A stretch of DNA of 16,794 bases. Origin: an uncultured Bacilli bacterium. Lineage in GTDB: Bacteria; Bacillota_I; Bacilli_A; RF39; UBA660. The first letter of the stretch is position 1. Each line of letters starts with the position of its first letter. The stretch spans positions 1 to 16,794 of the forward strand of contig CANQFF010000017.1 in assembly GCA_947598345.1 (NCBI GenBank), given 5' to 3'. A program made the translations under genes and the position numbers. Under the pieces are notes generated by a model. That model had not been told where the DNA came from. It did no database searches and saw nothing but the letters and a program-made list of their open reading frames with translations. Of the stretch, positions 7,259 to 14,234 are shown piece by piece.

Positions 7259-9076
7259 ATGAGAAAATCAATAAGAAATATATTAGGATATAATATAAAA
7301 TCATTAGTAGGATTTGAGCTAATATATAAACTTGTTTCCGTATTTATTTTTACCCCTATATTTTTAACGCTTTTTGATTTAATTACAAAGGTAAGTGGAT
7401 ATAAATATCTTACTTTTGAAAATGTAATAGCCTTTTTATCTAAACCAATAACTATAATTTTTTTATTTTTATTAATTATATTAATTACTTTTTATACATT
7501 AATAGATTTAAGTACTGTAATAATTATTTTAGATAGTTCATATCAAAAGAAGAAAGTAAAAATAAAGGATGCATTTATACTTGCTTGTAAAAAATCATTG
7601 CGTATATTTCATATAAAAAATATATTACTTCCTTTTTTAGTTATATTTTTAATACCATTTTTAAATATAGGATTATCAACGGGTTTTATATCAACTATAT
7701 CTATTCCTGAATTTATATTGGATTTTATAAATAGTAATACTTTATTATTAATTTTGTACTCTATATTAATTATAATATTAACAATTATGTTATTTAGATG
7801 GCTTTATGTAATTCATTATTTTGTACTTGAAAATTGTAGTTTTAAAGAGGCAAGAAAAAGAAGTGCTAATTTAAGTAAAAAAAATAAAATAAAAGATTTT
7901 ATTAGTATTATATTAACTCAAATAGGTATTTTTATAGCTTATATGTTATTTATATTAATAGGTATAGTATTTATAATTTTAATATATAAGTGGTTGGGTA
8001 AAGTAAATATATTTTCAAGTCTTTCTATAACTATTATATGGATTTTAATAGCCATATCTTTTATAATTATAACTTTAATGTCAACTCCTATTAATTATGC
8101 AATAGTTACTCTTAGATATTATTGTAATAAAGCTAAGATAAATGAAAAAGTAAATCATTTAAAAATTAATAATAGAGATAGTAAAAAATTAGGAACTAAA
8201 TTTAAAATATTTAAGTATGTAGTTATAGTTCTTATAATATTTAGTGGATCTTTATTTACATATTCTGTTATGAACAATAAATATGATTTAAATATAGAAT
8301 ATATAAAAACTATGGAAGTTACTGCCCATAGAGGAGCATCCAAATATTATCCTGAAAATACTATGAGTGCATTTATAGGCGCTAAAAAACTTGGCGCGGA
8401 TGTTATCGAATTAGATATTCAACAAACTAAAGATAAAAAATTAATAGTTATGCACGATACTAATCTAAAAAGAACTACAGGTGTTGATAAAGATATATGG
8501 AAAACAAATTATGAAGAAATTAAATTATTGGATGCAGGATCATTTTTAAGTGATAAATTTAAAGGTGAAAGAGTTCCATTATTTGAAGATGTTGTTAAAT
8601 GGGCTAAAGAAAATAATATGAAATTAAATATAGAACTAAAACCTACTGGGAATGAAACTGATTTTGAAAAATATGTTTCAGATATTATAAAAAAATATAA
8701 TTTTTATGATCAATGTGTAATTACATCGCAAGTTTATGAGGTACTTGAAAATATAAAAAAATGTGATAAAGATATAAATACAGTTTATGTCATGAGTTTA
8801 GCTTATGGTGACATTAATGAATTAAAAGCAGCAGATAATTTTAGTATTGAAGCGTCTAGTGTAACTAAAACACTTGTAAGTAGGGTACATAAAGAAGGTA
8901 AAGAGTTATATGCTTGGACAGTAAATACTCAAAGTAGTATAAGTAAAATGGTAGATTTAGGGGTAGATAATATTATTACAGATGATATAACACTTGCTAA
9001 AAATGTTATTTATTCTAGTAAAACTAGTAATTTGATAGAAGAGTATATTAAATTTGTAAATAATTTATTAAGTTAA
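7259..9076 (+). CDS. Membrane-anchored glycerophosphodiester phosphodiesterase
   Basis: The protein (605 aa) has two halves. Residues 1 to about 340 carry about seven or eight hydrophobic segments and correspond to the membrane domain found on Firmicutes phosphodiesterases of this type. The C-terminal catalytic GDPD domain (about 350-600) starts right after the last membrane helix. It shows HRGASKYYPENT with catalytic His357, then Glu384 and Asp386 in IELD, and the second His399 in MHD; NIELK near 460 and the closing AWTVN and GVDNIITDD complete the TIM-barrel pattern. The family cleaves glycerophosphodiesters to glycerol 3-phosphate and an alcohol; the membrane half suggests it acts on lipid- or teichoic-acid-derived substrates at the membrane, which is inference. 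All core residues are present. It has its own extended -10 promoter and stands as a single gene. Substrate is not known. Confidence 0.92.
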   Translation: MRKSIRNILGYNIKSLVGFELIYKLVSVFIFTPIFLTLFDLITKVSGYKYLTFENVIAFLSKPITIIFLFLLIILITFYTLIDLSTVIIILDSSYQKKKVKIKDAFILACKKSLRIFHIKNILLPFLVIFLIPFLNIGLSTGFISTISIPEFILDFINSNTLLLILYSILIIILTIMLFRWLYVIHYFVLENCSFKEARKRSANLSKKNKIKDFISIILTQIGIFIAYMLFILIGIVFIILIYKWLGKVNIFSSLSITIIWILIAISFIIITLMSTPINYAIVTLRYYCNKAKINEKVNHLKINNRDSKKLGTKFKIFKYVVIVLIIFSGSLFTYSVMNNKYDLNIEYIKTMEVTAHRGASKYYPENTMSAFIGAKKLGADVIELDIQQTKDKKLIVMHDTNLKRTTGVDKDIWKTNYEEIKLLDAGSFLSDKFKGERVPLFEDVVKWAKENNMKLNIELKPTGNETDFEKYVSDIIKKYNFYDQCVITSQVYEVLENIKKCDKDINTVYVMSLAYGDINELKAADNFSIEASSVTKTLVSRVHKEGKELYAWTVNTQSSISKMVDLGVDNIITDDITLAKNVIYSSKTSNLIEEYIKFVNNLLS

Positions 9077-9113
9077 AAAAGTACAAATAAAAATTATTCC
9101 TATTTAATATTTG

Positions 9114-9122
9114 TGATATAAT
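9114..9122 (+). promoter_or_regulatory. Extended -10 promoter of the DUF1003 gene
   Basis: TGATATAAT (9114-9122), preceded by TTG as TTGTGATATAAT, nearly repeats the phosphodiesterase promoter core (GTGTGATATAAT). No -35 is recognisable. The expected leader is about 32 bases. Confidence 0.55.
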
Positions 9123-9160
9123 TAGATTAGTAATAAAATATTACGGAGTGTGAGGTTTTT

Positions 9161-9676
9161 ATGGAAAAAAATAAAAGAGATATTGTTAAAATGTTACTTA
9201 ATCAAAATTTATATGAAAAAGATGAAGAGGAAATAATCGATCTTCTAATTAATAATCCTATAACAGTGGATGTTGATAAAGAAAATGATTCTAAAATGAC
9301 TTTTGGTGATAAAGTTGCTGATAAATTATCTGAAATTGCAGGTAGTTGGACATTTATAATTATTTTCTGTGCATTTTTAGTAATATGGATTATTATTAAT
9401 GGAATTTTATTAGTAAATGCAATTGATCCTTACCCATTTATATTGTTAAATTTAATGTTATCTTGTCTTGCATCTTTACAGGCTCCTATAATAATGATGA
9501 GTCAAAATAGACAATCTAAAAAGGATACAATTAGAAATAAAAACGATTATAGAACTGATTTAAAAAGCGAATTAATTTTGGAACAATTATACGATAGATT
9601 AGAAAAAGTTATTCAAAATCAAAATAGAATTATGATATATATTAAAAAAATGAGTGAAAAAGAAGACAAAAAATAA
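9161..9676 (+). CDS. DUF1003 family inner-membrane protein
   Basis: The 171 aa product shows the very conserved DUF1003 core: FGDKVADKLSEIAGSW (48-63), a first membrane helix (about 63-85), the DPYPFILLNLMLSCLASLQAP stretch containing the second helix (about 89-109), then MMSQNRQSKKD (112-122) and a charged C-terminal helix that probably forms a coiled coil in the cytoplasm. The first 45 residues are acidic and specific to this protein. DUF1003 proteins are widespread, sometimes annotated as CrcB- or cyclic-nucleotide-associated, but their function is not established and no catalytic residues are evident. GGAG at 9145 and GAGG at 9152 could both serve the ATG at 9161. The gene has its own extended -10 promoter and ends 86 bases before pdp. 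The family call is strong, the function open. Confidence 0.93.
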   Translation: MEKNKRDIVKMLLNQNLYEKDEEEIIDLLINNPITVDVDKENDSKMTFGDKVADKLSEIAGSWTFIIIFCAFLVIWIIINGILLVNAIDPYPFILLNLMLSCLASLQAPIIMMSQNRQSKKDTIRNKNDYRTDLKSELILEQLYDRLEKVIQNQNRIMIYIKKMSEKEDKK

Positions 9677-9737
9677 CATTTTGTTTACAGTAAAAGTGTA
9701 AATGAATTAGGATTTGACATTCTTTTTTTTTAATTCG

Positions 9738-9758
9738 TGTTATACTAATAATAGGTGA
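9738..9758 (+). promoter_or_regulatory. Extended -10 promoter and ribosome binding site of pdp
   Basis: TGTTATACT (9738-9746) is an extended -10 element. A perfect TTGACA at 9714-9719 lies upstream, but 21 bases away instead of about 17, separated by a T-rich run. AGGTGA (9753-9758) begins where transcription should start, so the leader would be about 10 bases. Confidence 0.55.
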
Positions 9759-9762
9759 TGGT

Positions 9763-11037
9763 ATGGATATTATAGATATAATAAATAAAAAAAGATTAAA
9801 ACAGGAACTAACTCGTGAAGAAATTAGTTTTGCGGTTAATGGTTATATTGATGGTACAGTAAAAGATTATCAAATGAGTTCTCTTTTGATGGCAATAGTT
9901 TTAAATGGAATGACCGATAGAGAAAGCATAGATTTAACTGATATTATGCTACACAGTGGTGATGTAATTGATTTAAGTAATATAGATGGTATTATTGTGG
10001 ATAAGCATTCTACTGGTGGTGTTGGTGATAAAGTTACATTAGTATTTGCTCCTCTTTTAGCCTCTTTAGGAATAAAGATAGCTAAAATGAGTGGAAGAGG
10101 ACTTGGACATACAGGTGGTACTATTGATAAACTAGAATCAATAGAAGGCTTTAATACAAAACTTAGCCAAGAAGAATTTATTAAACAAGTAAATGATATA
10201 AATATTGCTATAGTTAGTCAATCAGGTAATTTAGTTCCTGCAGATAAAAAGATTTATGCTTTAAGAGATGTGACTGGGACTGTAGAATCAATACCATTAA
10301 TAGCTTCTAGTATTATGTCTAAAAAAATAGCGAGTGGTGCTGATATAATAATAATAGATTTGAAAGTAGGTAGTGGAGCCTTAATAAAAAATCTTGAAGA
10401 TGCGCATGAACTTTCAAGAATTATGGTTAAAATAGGTGAAATTTATAAGAAGACTGTAATTTGCATGTTAACAAATATGGATCAACCACTTGGATATGCG
10501 GTAGGTAATTCTCTTGAAGTTCAAGAGAGTATAAATACATTAAAAGGTGATGGTCCATCAGATCTTTTAGAAGTAGTAATATCACTTTGTTCTATAATAG
10601 TTGGCGCAGTAAAAAAAATATCTAATGAAGAAGCTAAAAATTTATTATTCAAACAATTAAATAATGGTGAAGCTTATAATAAGTTTGTAGAGTTTGTAAA
10701 TAGACAAGGTGGAGATATAAATAAAATAAAAATATCTGATAAAGTAATTTATATAAAAAGTGAAGTAAGTGGATATATAAATAGAATAGATGCTTTAAAA
10801 ATAGGTGAAATAGTAAAAAAACTTGGTGCTGGTAGAAATACTTTGGATGATGAAATAGATTATGGTGTTGGCATTGTTTTAAGTAAAAAAGTTGGAGATT
10901 ATGTAGAAAAAGATGAGGAATTGTTAAAAGTCTATATGTCAGATAAAGATGTAAGTTTGAATGAGATACTAGACTGCTATAAAATAGATAAGCAGTTAGA
11001 TAAGCCTATTAAAACTATATTGGATATCGTAAATTAG
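9763..11037 (+). CDS. pdp: Pyrimidine-nucleoside phosphorylase
   Basis: The enzyme splits uridine, thymidine and deoxyuridine with phosphate into base and (deoxy)ribose 1-phosphate, for salvage or to feed pentose into glycolysis. The 424 aa product matches class II nucleoside phosphorylases throughout. The phosphate-binding loop KHSTGGVGDK is at 81-90, the GRGLGHTGGTIDKLESI signature at 111-127, and the pyrimidine-binding residues Arg168, Ser183 and Lys187 are in YALRDVTGTVESIPLIASSIMSKK. Lys108, before MSGRG, is the residue seen in Bacillus-type enzymes that accept uridine as well as thymidine, where thymidine phosphorylase (deoA) has Met; this favours pdp over deoA. A C-terminal domain (about 330-424) with SGYINRIDALKIG and LGAGR is complete. 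ATG at 9763 has AGGTGA upstream. It is a single-gene unit, not next to deoC or deoB, while deoD lies about 2.5 kb downstream. Confidence 0.95.
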   Translation: MDIIDIINKKRLKQELTREEISFAVNGYIDGTVKDYQMSSLLMAIVLNGMTDRESIDLTDIMLHSGDVIDLSNIDGIIVDKHSTGGVGDKVTLVFAPLLASLGIKIAKMSGRGLGHTGGTIDKLESIEGFNTKLSQEEFIKQVNDINIAIVSQSGNLVPADKKIYALRDVTGTVESIPLIASSIMSKKIASGADIIIIDLKVGSGALIKNLEDAHELSRIMVKIGEIYKKTVICMLTNMDQPLGYAVGNSLEVQESINTLKGDGPSDLLEVVISLCSIIVGAVKKISNEEAKNLLFKQLNNGEAYNKFVEFVNRQGGDINKIKISDKVIYIKSEVSGYINRIDALKIGEIVKKLGAGRNTLDDEIDYGVGIVLSKKVGDYVEKDEELLKVYMSDKDVSLNEILDCYKIDKQLDKPIKTILDIVN

Positions 11038-11068
11038 TGTAAAAAAATGTAAAGTTTTATCATTTTGC

Positions 11069-11119
11069 TTGAACTTATTAAAAAGATGTTATATGCTTAT
11101 ATTAATACTAAGGAGGAGG
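11069..11119 (+). promoter_or_regulatory. Possible rpoZ promoter with doubled Shine-Dalgarno site
   Basis: TTGAAC (11069-11074) and TATGCT (11092-11097) are 17 bases apart, each a 4 of 6 match. AAGGAGGAGG (11110-11119) gives two overlapping GGAGG cores, 10 and 7 bases from the ATG at 11127. The ribosome site is clear, the promoter weak. Confidence 0.4.
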
Positions 11120-11126
11120 CGATAAC

Positions 11127-11321
11127 ATGATATATCCATCAATAGATAAATTATTAAATCAAGTTGGTTCTAAATTTTTGCTTGTAAATATTGTTTCTAA
11201 AAGAGTAAAAGAAATGGAAGAAAGTGATTATTATCAACTAAGTGAATATAAATCTTCTAAAAATATAGGTAAGGCACTAGAAGAAGTTTCAAAAGGTTTA
11301 ATACATATAAAAGAAAAATAG
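11127..11321 (+). CDS. rpoZ: DNA-directed RNA polymerase omega subunit
   Basis: Omega is the small subunit that helps fold and hold the beta-prime subunit in RNA polymerase. The 64 aa product is close to the usual 67 aa of Bacillus and keeps the family pattern: PSIDKLLNQVGSKFLLVN at the start (Bacillus: PSIDSLMNKLDSKYTLV), a basic SKRVKEM helix (24-30), and the closing KNIGKALEEVSKGLIHI. It is preceded by a doubled Shine-Dalgarno site. The usual neighbours gmk, coaBC and priA are missing; instead a YihY-family gene begins 3 bases after the stop, so the two are almost certainly one transcript. An easily missed small gene, but the call is firm. Confidence 0.93.
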   Translation: MIYPSIDKLLNQVGSKFLLVNIVSKRVKEMEESDYYQLSEYKSSKNIGKALEEVSKGLIHIKEK

Positions 11322-11324
11322 TTT

Positions 11325-12143
11325 ATGAAAAAAATAAAAAGATATTTTAAAAAATTATTTGAGATAATTATGACGCCTAGTATGGCGTATCTTCCAGGTA
11401 ATTTAGCTTTTTTTCTTGTACTTTCAATATTTCCTATATTAACACTTATAGGGGTAATTGCGGGTAGTTTTTCACTTGATATTAATTCCTTAGTAAATTT
11501 ATTCGATATAGCTCTTCCAAGCGGAGTTGCTTCTGTACTTGCTTCTTTTGTAGAAGGTAAAGCTTTTGATAGTAATGTTGGAATATTTATGATTATAGGT
11601 TTTTTCTTAGCAAGCAATGGTGCTCATGCAATAATACTTGCAAGTAATAATTTATATGGATTTCCAAATTCTGATTATGTTAAAAGAAGAATAAAAGCTA
11701 TGATTATTATAATTATAATGATACTTTTATTTATATTTATGTTAGGCTTTTTAGCTTTTGGTAATCATATTGTAAATTTGTTATTAAAACAAATTTCAGA
11801 TAAAAATTTAGTAATGATAATTTATAATACATTTATTATATTAAAGTGGCCATTTGCTTTACTTGTAATATTCTTTAATGTGAAGTTAATATATACTATC
11901 GCACCAGATTGGAAAATCATGAGTAAGCATACAACAAGAGGTGCAATATTTACAACAATAAGTTGGATAGTAGTTATACAAATATACTCATATTGGGTAA
12001 CGCATTTTTCTAATTATAATTTGTTTTATGGAAGTTTATCTAATATAGTAATACTTATGTTAATTACTTATATAATTTCATATATTTTGGTCATAGGAAT
12101 TGCAATTAATGTAAAAACTTATGAATATAAGATAGAAGACTGA
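11325..12143 (+). CDS. YihY/BrkB family membrane protein
   Basis: The product (272 aa) is an integral membrane protein with about six hydrophobic segments (roughly 25-47, 86-107, 124-146, 162-190, 203-222, 233-262). Family signs are the N-terminal AYLPGNLAFFLVLSIFPILTL (residues 21-41; the family usually has an A..AFY..LSLFP.L pattern), the SNGAHAIILASNNLYG segment (97-112) matching the family's ..A...L..ALN.IYG, and APDWKIMSKHTTRGAIF (193-209), close to the P......W...PGA motif. The family was once annotated as RNase BN by mistake and as a Bordetella virulence factor (BrkB); its function is not established, with transport suggested. ATG follows the rpoZ stop by 3 bases without a good Shine-Dalgarno site, implying coupled translation. 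It ends in TGA before a terminator. Confidence 0.88.
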   Translation: MKKIKRYFKKLFEIIMTPSMAYLPGNLAFFLVLSIFPILTLIGVIAGSFSLDINSLVNLFDIALPSGVASVLASFVEGKAFDSNVGIFMIIGFFLASNGAHAIILASNNLYGFPNSDYVKRRIKAMIIIIIMILLFIFMLGFLAFGNHIVNLLLKQISDKNLVMIIYNTFIILKWPFALLVIFFNVKLIYTIAPDWKIMSKHTTRGAIFTTISWIVVIQIYSYWVTHFSNYNLFYGSLSNIVILMLITYIISYILVIGIAINVKTYEYKIED

Positions 12144-12212
12144 GTATAATAATAATGTACTTCGTTACTGAGTACAAAGACTACTATATAATGTTTTATA
12201 CATTTAGGTAAC
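12144..12212 (+). other. Intergenic stretch with a small hairpin
   Basis: TGTACT (12156-12161) and AGTACA (12171-12176) form a 6-bp inverted repeat with a 9-base loop. No promoter, RNA family or credible gene is visible here; an 18-codon open frame (12155-12211) lacks a ribosome site. Confidence 0.3.
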
Positions 12213-12246
12213 AAAAGGTAAAATTTATATTTTATCTTTTTTCTTT
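12213..12246 (+). terminator. Rho-independent terminator after the rpoZ-YihY unit
   Basis: A 12-bp stem (AAAAGGTAAAAT at 12213-12224 with ATTTTATCTTTT at 12229-12240, one G-T pair) closes a TTAT loop and is followed by TTCTTT. The AAAA start of the stem also allows weaker termination in the reverse direction, but no gene converges here. Confidence 0.75.
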
Positions 12247-12264
12247 ATAAAAATAATAAAAATA

Positions 12265-12325
12265 ATGACTTTTTGAATTGTCTATGGTATACTTTAAGTG
12301 GATTTATTATGTAAAAGTTGGTGAT
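12265..12325 (+). promoter_or_regulatory. mnmA promoter and ribosome binding site
   Basis: ATGACT (12265-12270, 4 of 6 of the -35 consensus) and TATACT (12288-12293) are 17 bases apart, with TGG before the -10 making it an extended element. GGTGAT (12320-12325) is 3 bases before the ATG at 12329. The promoter excludes the in-frame TTG at 12278 as start. Confidence 0.6.
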
Positions 12326-12328
12326 AAC

Positions 12329-13435
12329 ATGAAAAAAGTTGTAATAGGTATGAGTGGCGGTGTTGATAGCAGTGTAGCAGCAATAATGTTACAAAAGCAA
12401 GGTTACGATGTAATAGGTTTGTTTATGAGAAATTGGGACTCTTTTGCTGATGGAGAATTATCTGGTGCGCCTACCACAGATTTAGGAATATGCCCACAGG
12501 AAGTAGATTATAATGATGCTAAAGAAGTATGTGATAAGTTAGGAATTCCTTTGTATAGAAAAGATTTTATTAAGGAATACTGGGATTATGTGTTTACATA
12601 CTTTTTAGATGAATTAAAAAAAGGGCGAACACCTAATCCTGATATTATGTGTAATAAATATATTAAATTTGATATGTTTGCTAAAGAAGCTTTAAAACTT
12701 GGGGCTGATTATATAGCTACAGGTCATTATGCAAGATTAAAGGATGGTAATTTACTTAAAGCAATAGATGAGAATAAAGACCAAACTTATTTTTTAGCGC
12801 AGGTGAGCAAAGAACAGTTTAGTAATGTATTATTCCCTATAGGTGAAATGACTAAAAAAGAAGTTCGTAAAATAGCAGAAGAAAATGGTCTTATTACAGC
12901 AACTAAAAAAGATTCTACTGGAATTTGTTTTATTGGTGAAAGAAATTTTACTAATTTTTTAAAAAATTATTTACCTAATCAACCTGGTGATGTAGTAAAT
13001 ATAGAAACTGATCAAGTTATAGGTAAACATATAGGTCTTATGAATTATACAATAGGTCAAAGAAGGGGACTTTATATTGGTGGATTTCCAGATAGAATGT
13101 TTGTAGTTGGAAAAGATTTATCCAAAAATGTATTATATGTTTGCATAGGTGAAGATAATGATTATTTGATAACAGATTCTTGTATAGTAGATACGATTAA
13201 TTGGCTTTCAGATGATAAACCTAAAAATTGTATGGCTAAATTTAGATACAGACAAAAAGATAATCCAGTAACATTAGAATGGTTAGATAAGGATAAAATA
13301 TTGGTTACCTATAAACAAGGTGTAAAGGCAGTTACACCAGGTCAAGCTTGTGTATTTTATGATAAAGATATATGTCTTGGCAGTGGTATTATTAAAGAAG
13401 TTAGGAAAAATAATGAAAAATTATGGTATCTATAA
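12329..13435 (+). CDS. mnmA: tRNA-specific 2-thiouridylase MnmA
   Basis: MnmA activates U34 of tRNA(Lys/Glu/Gln) with ATP and inserts sulfur at position 2, which keeps codon reading accurate. Starting at ATG 12329 the product is 368 aa, normal. The PP-loop SGGVDS is at 9-14 (GMSGGVDSSVAA), the TPNPDIMCNK segment carries catalytic Cys108, and DSTGICFIGER carries the second catalytic Cys200, both intact. The tRNA-binding part (YFLAQVSKEQ, GQRRGLYIGG) and the C-terminal beta-barrel (KFRYRQ, AVTPGQACVFYD) are complete. The N-terminal half has the longer NWDSF...GICPQEVDYNDAK form common in Bacilli and Mollicutes relatives. The sulfur donor gene (a NifS/IscS-like desulfurase), which often precedes mnmA in Firmicutes, is not here. 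Very secure. Confidence 0.97.
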   Translation: MKKVVIGMSGGVDSSVAAIMLQKQGYDVIGLFMRNWDSFADGELSGAPTTDLGICPQEVDYNDAKEVCDKLGIPLYRKDFIKEYWDYVFTYFLDELKKGRTPNPDIMCNKYIKFDMFAKEALKLGADYIATGHYARLKDGNLLKAIDENKDQTYFLAQVSKEQFSNVLFPIGEMTKKEVRKIAEENGLITATKKDSTGICFIGERNFTNFLKNYLPNQPGDVVNIETDQVIGKHIGLMNYTIGQRRGLYIGGFPDRMFVVGKDLSKNVLYVCIGEDNDYLITDSCIVDTINWLSDDKPKNCMAKFRYRQKDNPVTLEWLDKDKILVTYKQGVKAVTPGQACVFYDKDICLGSGIIKEVRKNNEKLWYL

Positions 13436-13463
13436 TTTTATAATATTTAAAAATTAGAAAGCA

Positions 13464-13485
13464 TGATATAATATAATTAGGAGGT
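13464..13485 (+). promoter_or_regulatory. Extended -10 promoter and strong ribosome binding site of deoD
   Basis: TGATATAAT (13464-13472) is a full extended -10 element without a clear -35; a second TATAAT (13472-13477) overlaps its end. AGGAGGT (13479-13485) starts at the expected transcription start, so the leader is only about 12 bases before the ATG at 13491. Confidence 0.6.
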
Positions 13486-13490
13486 AATAT

Positions 13491-14192
13491 ATGACACCAC
13501 ATATTGAAGCAGAAATTAGCAGTATAGCAAAAACAGTTATTATGCCAGGTGATCCACTAAGAGCTAAACACATAGCGGATAATTTTTTAACTGATGCAAA
13601 GTTAGTAAATACAGTAAGAAACATGTTTGCTTATACAGGTTTTTATAAAGGAAAAAGAATTACAGTAATGGCAAGTGGCATGGGTATGCCAAGTATTGGA
13701 ATATATTCATATGAATTATATAAATTTTATGGAGTAGAAAATATTATTAGAGTAGGTTCAGCTGGATCATATAGTAAAGATTTGAATTTGTATGATATTG
13801 TTTTGGTAAACGAATCATATAGTGATTCTAATTTTGCTAAGAATCAAGGTTATAATGATGATATAATAAAGTCTAGTGAATATTTAAATAATAAGATAAT
13901 TGAAACAGCAAAAAATTTAAATTTAAATATAACACAGGGAAGAATACATACAACAGATATATTTTATAGCAATGTAGATCCAAATGAATTATATGAAAAT
14001 AAAAAATGTTTATGTTGTGAAATGGAATCTTTTGCTCTTTTTTATAATGCACTTTCTTTAAAAAAGAATGCTAGTTGTATACTAACAATTTCAGATAATC
14101 TTATAACAGGTGAAGAAACAAATAGTAAAGAAAGACAAACTGCATTTAACGAAATGATAAAACTTGCTTTGGAATCCATATTAAATTTATAA
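13491..14192 (+). CDS. deoD: Purine-nucleoside phosphorylase (DeoD type)
   Basis: The enzyme cleaves inosine, guanosine, adenosine and their deoxy forms with phosphate to base and (deoxy)ribose 1-phosphate; DeoD-type enzymes are hexamers. At 233 aa the length is typical and key residues align with the E. coli numbering almost without shift: His4, the phosphate site GDPLRAK (20-26) with Arg24, Arg43, Arg87 and Ser90 in RVGSAGS, the ribose-binding EMES (177-180), and Asp202 in TISDN, which protonates the purine N7, with Arg215 nearby. Strong AGGAGGT precedes the ATG. It stands alone between mnmA and ymfF with its own promoter; together with pdp upstream the cell can phosphorolyse both purine and pyrimidine nucleosides. 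No odd residues seen. Very secure. Confidence 0.96.
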   Translation: MTPHIEAEISSIAKTVIMPGDPLRAKHIADNFLTDAKLVNTVRNMFAYTGFYKGKRITVMASGMGMPSIGIYSYELYKFYGVENIIRVGSAGSYSKDLNLYDIVLVNESYSDSNFAKNQGYNDDIIKSSEYLNNKIIETAKNLNLNITQGRIHTTDIFYSNVDPNELYENKKCLCCEMESFALFYNALSLKKNASCILTISDNLITGEETNSKERQTAFNEMIKLALESILNL

Positions 14193-14234
14193 AACCTTAA
14201 GTTTAGTACATAATAGAATGTAGAGGTGAGTAAA

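Noticed and set aside
9087..9115. Hairpin between the phosphodiesterase and DUF1003 genes
   Set aside because: ACAAATA and TATTTGT can pair, but the loop is long, there is no T tract, and the right arm runs into the DUF1003 promoter.
11044..11066. Terminator after pdp
   Set aside because: AAAATG/CATTTT form a 6-bp stem with an 11-base loop but no T run follows; too weak to call.
12155..12211. Open frame of 18 codons between the YihY-family gene and the terminator
   Set aside because: No ribosome site or promoter, low complexity, and this length is expected by chance.
12278..12328. TTG start 51 bases upstream for mnmA
   Set aside because: The extended -10 promoter falls within it, and MnmA normally begins right before the PP-loop.
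14226..14234. GTG 14226 as the start of ymfF
   Set aside because: This GTG is part of the Shine-Dalgarno site itself; GTG 14235 has correct spacing.
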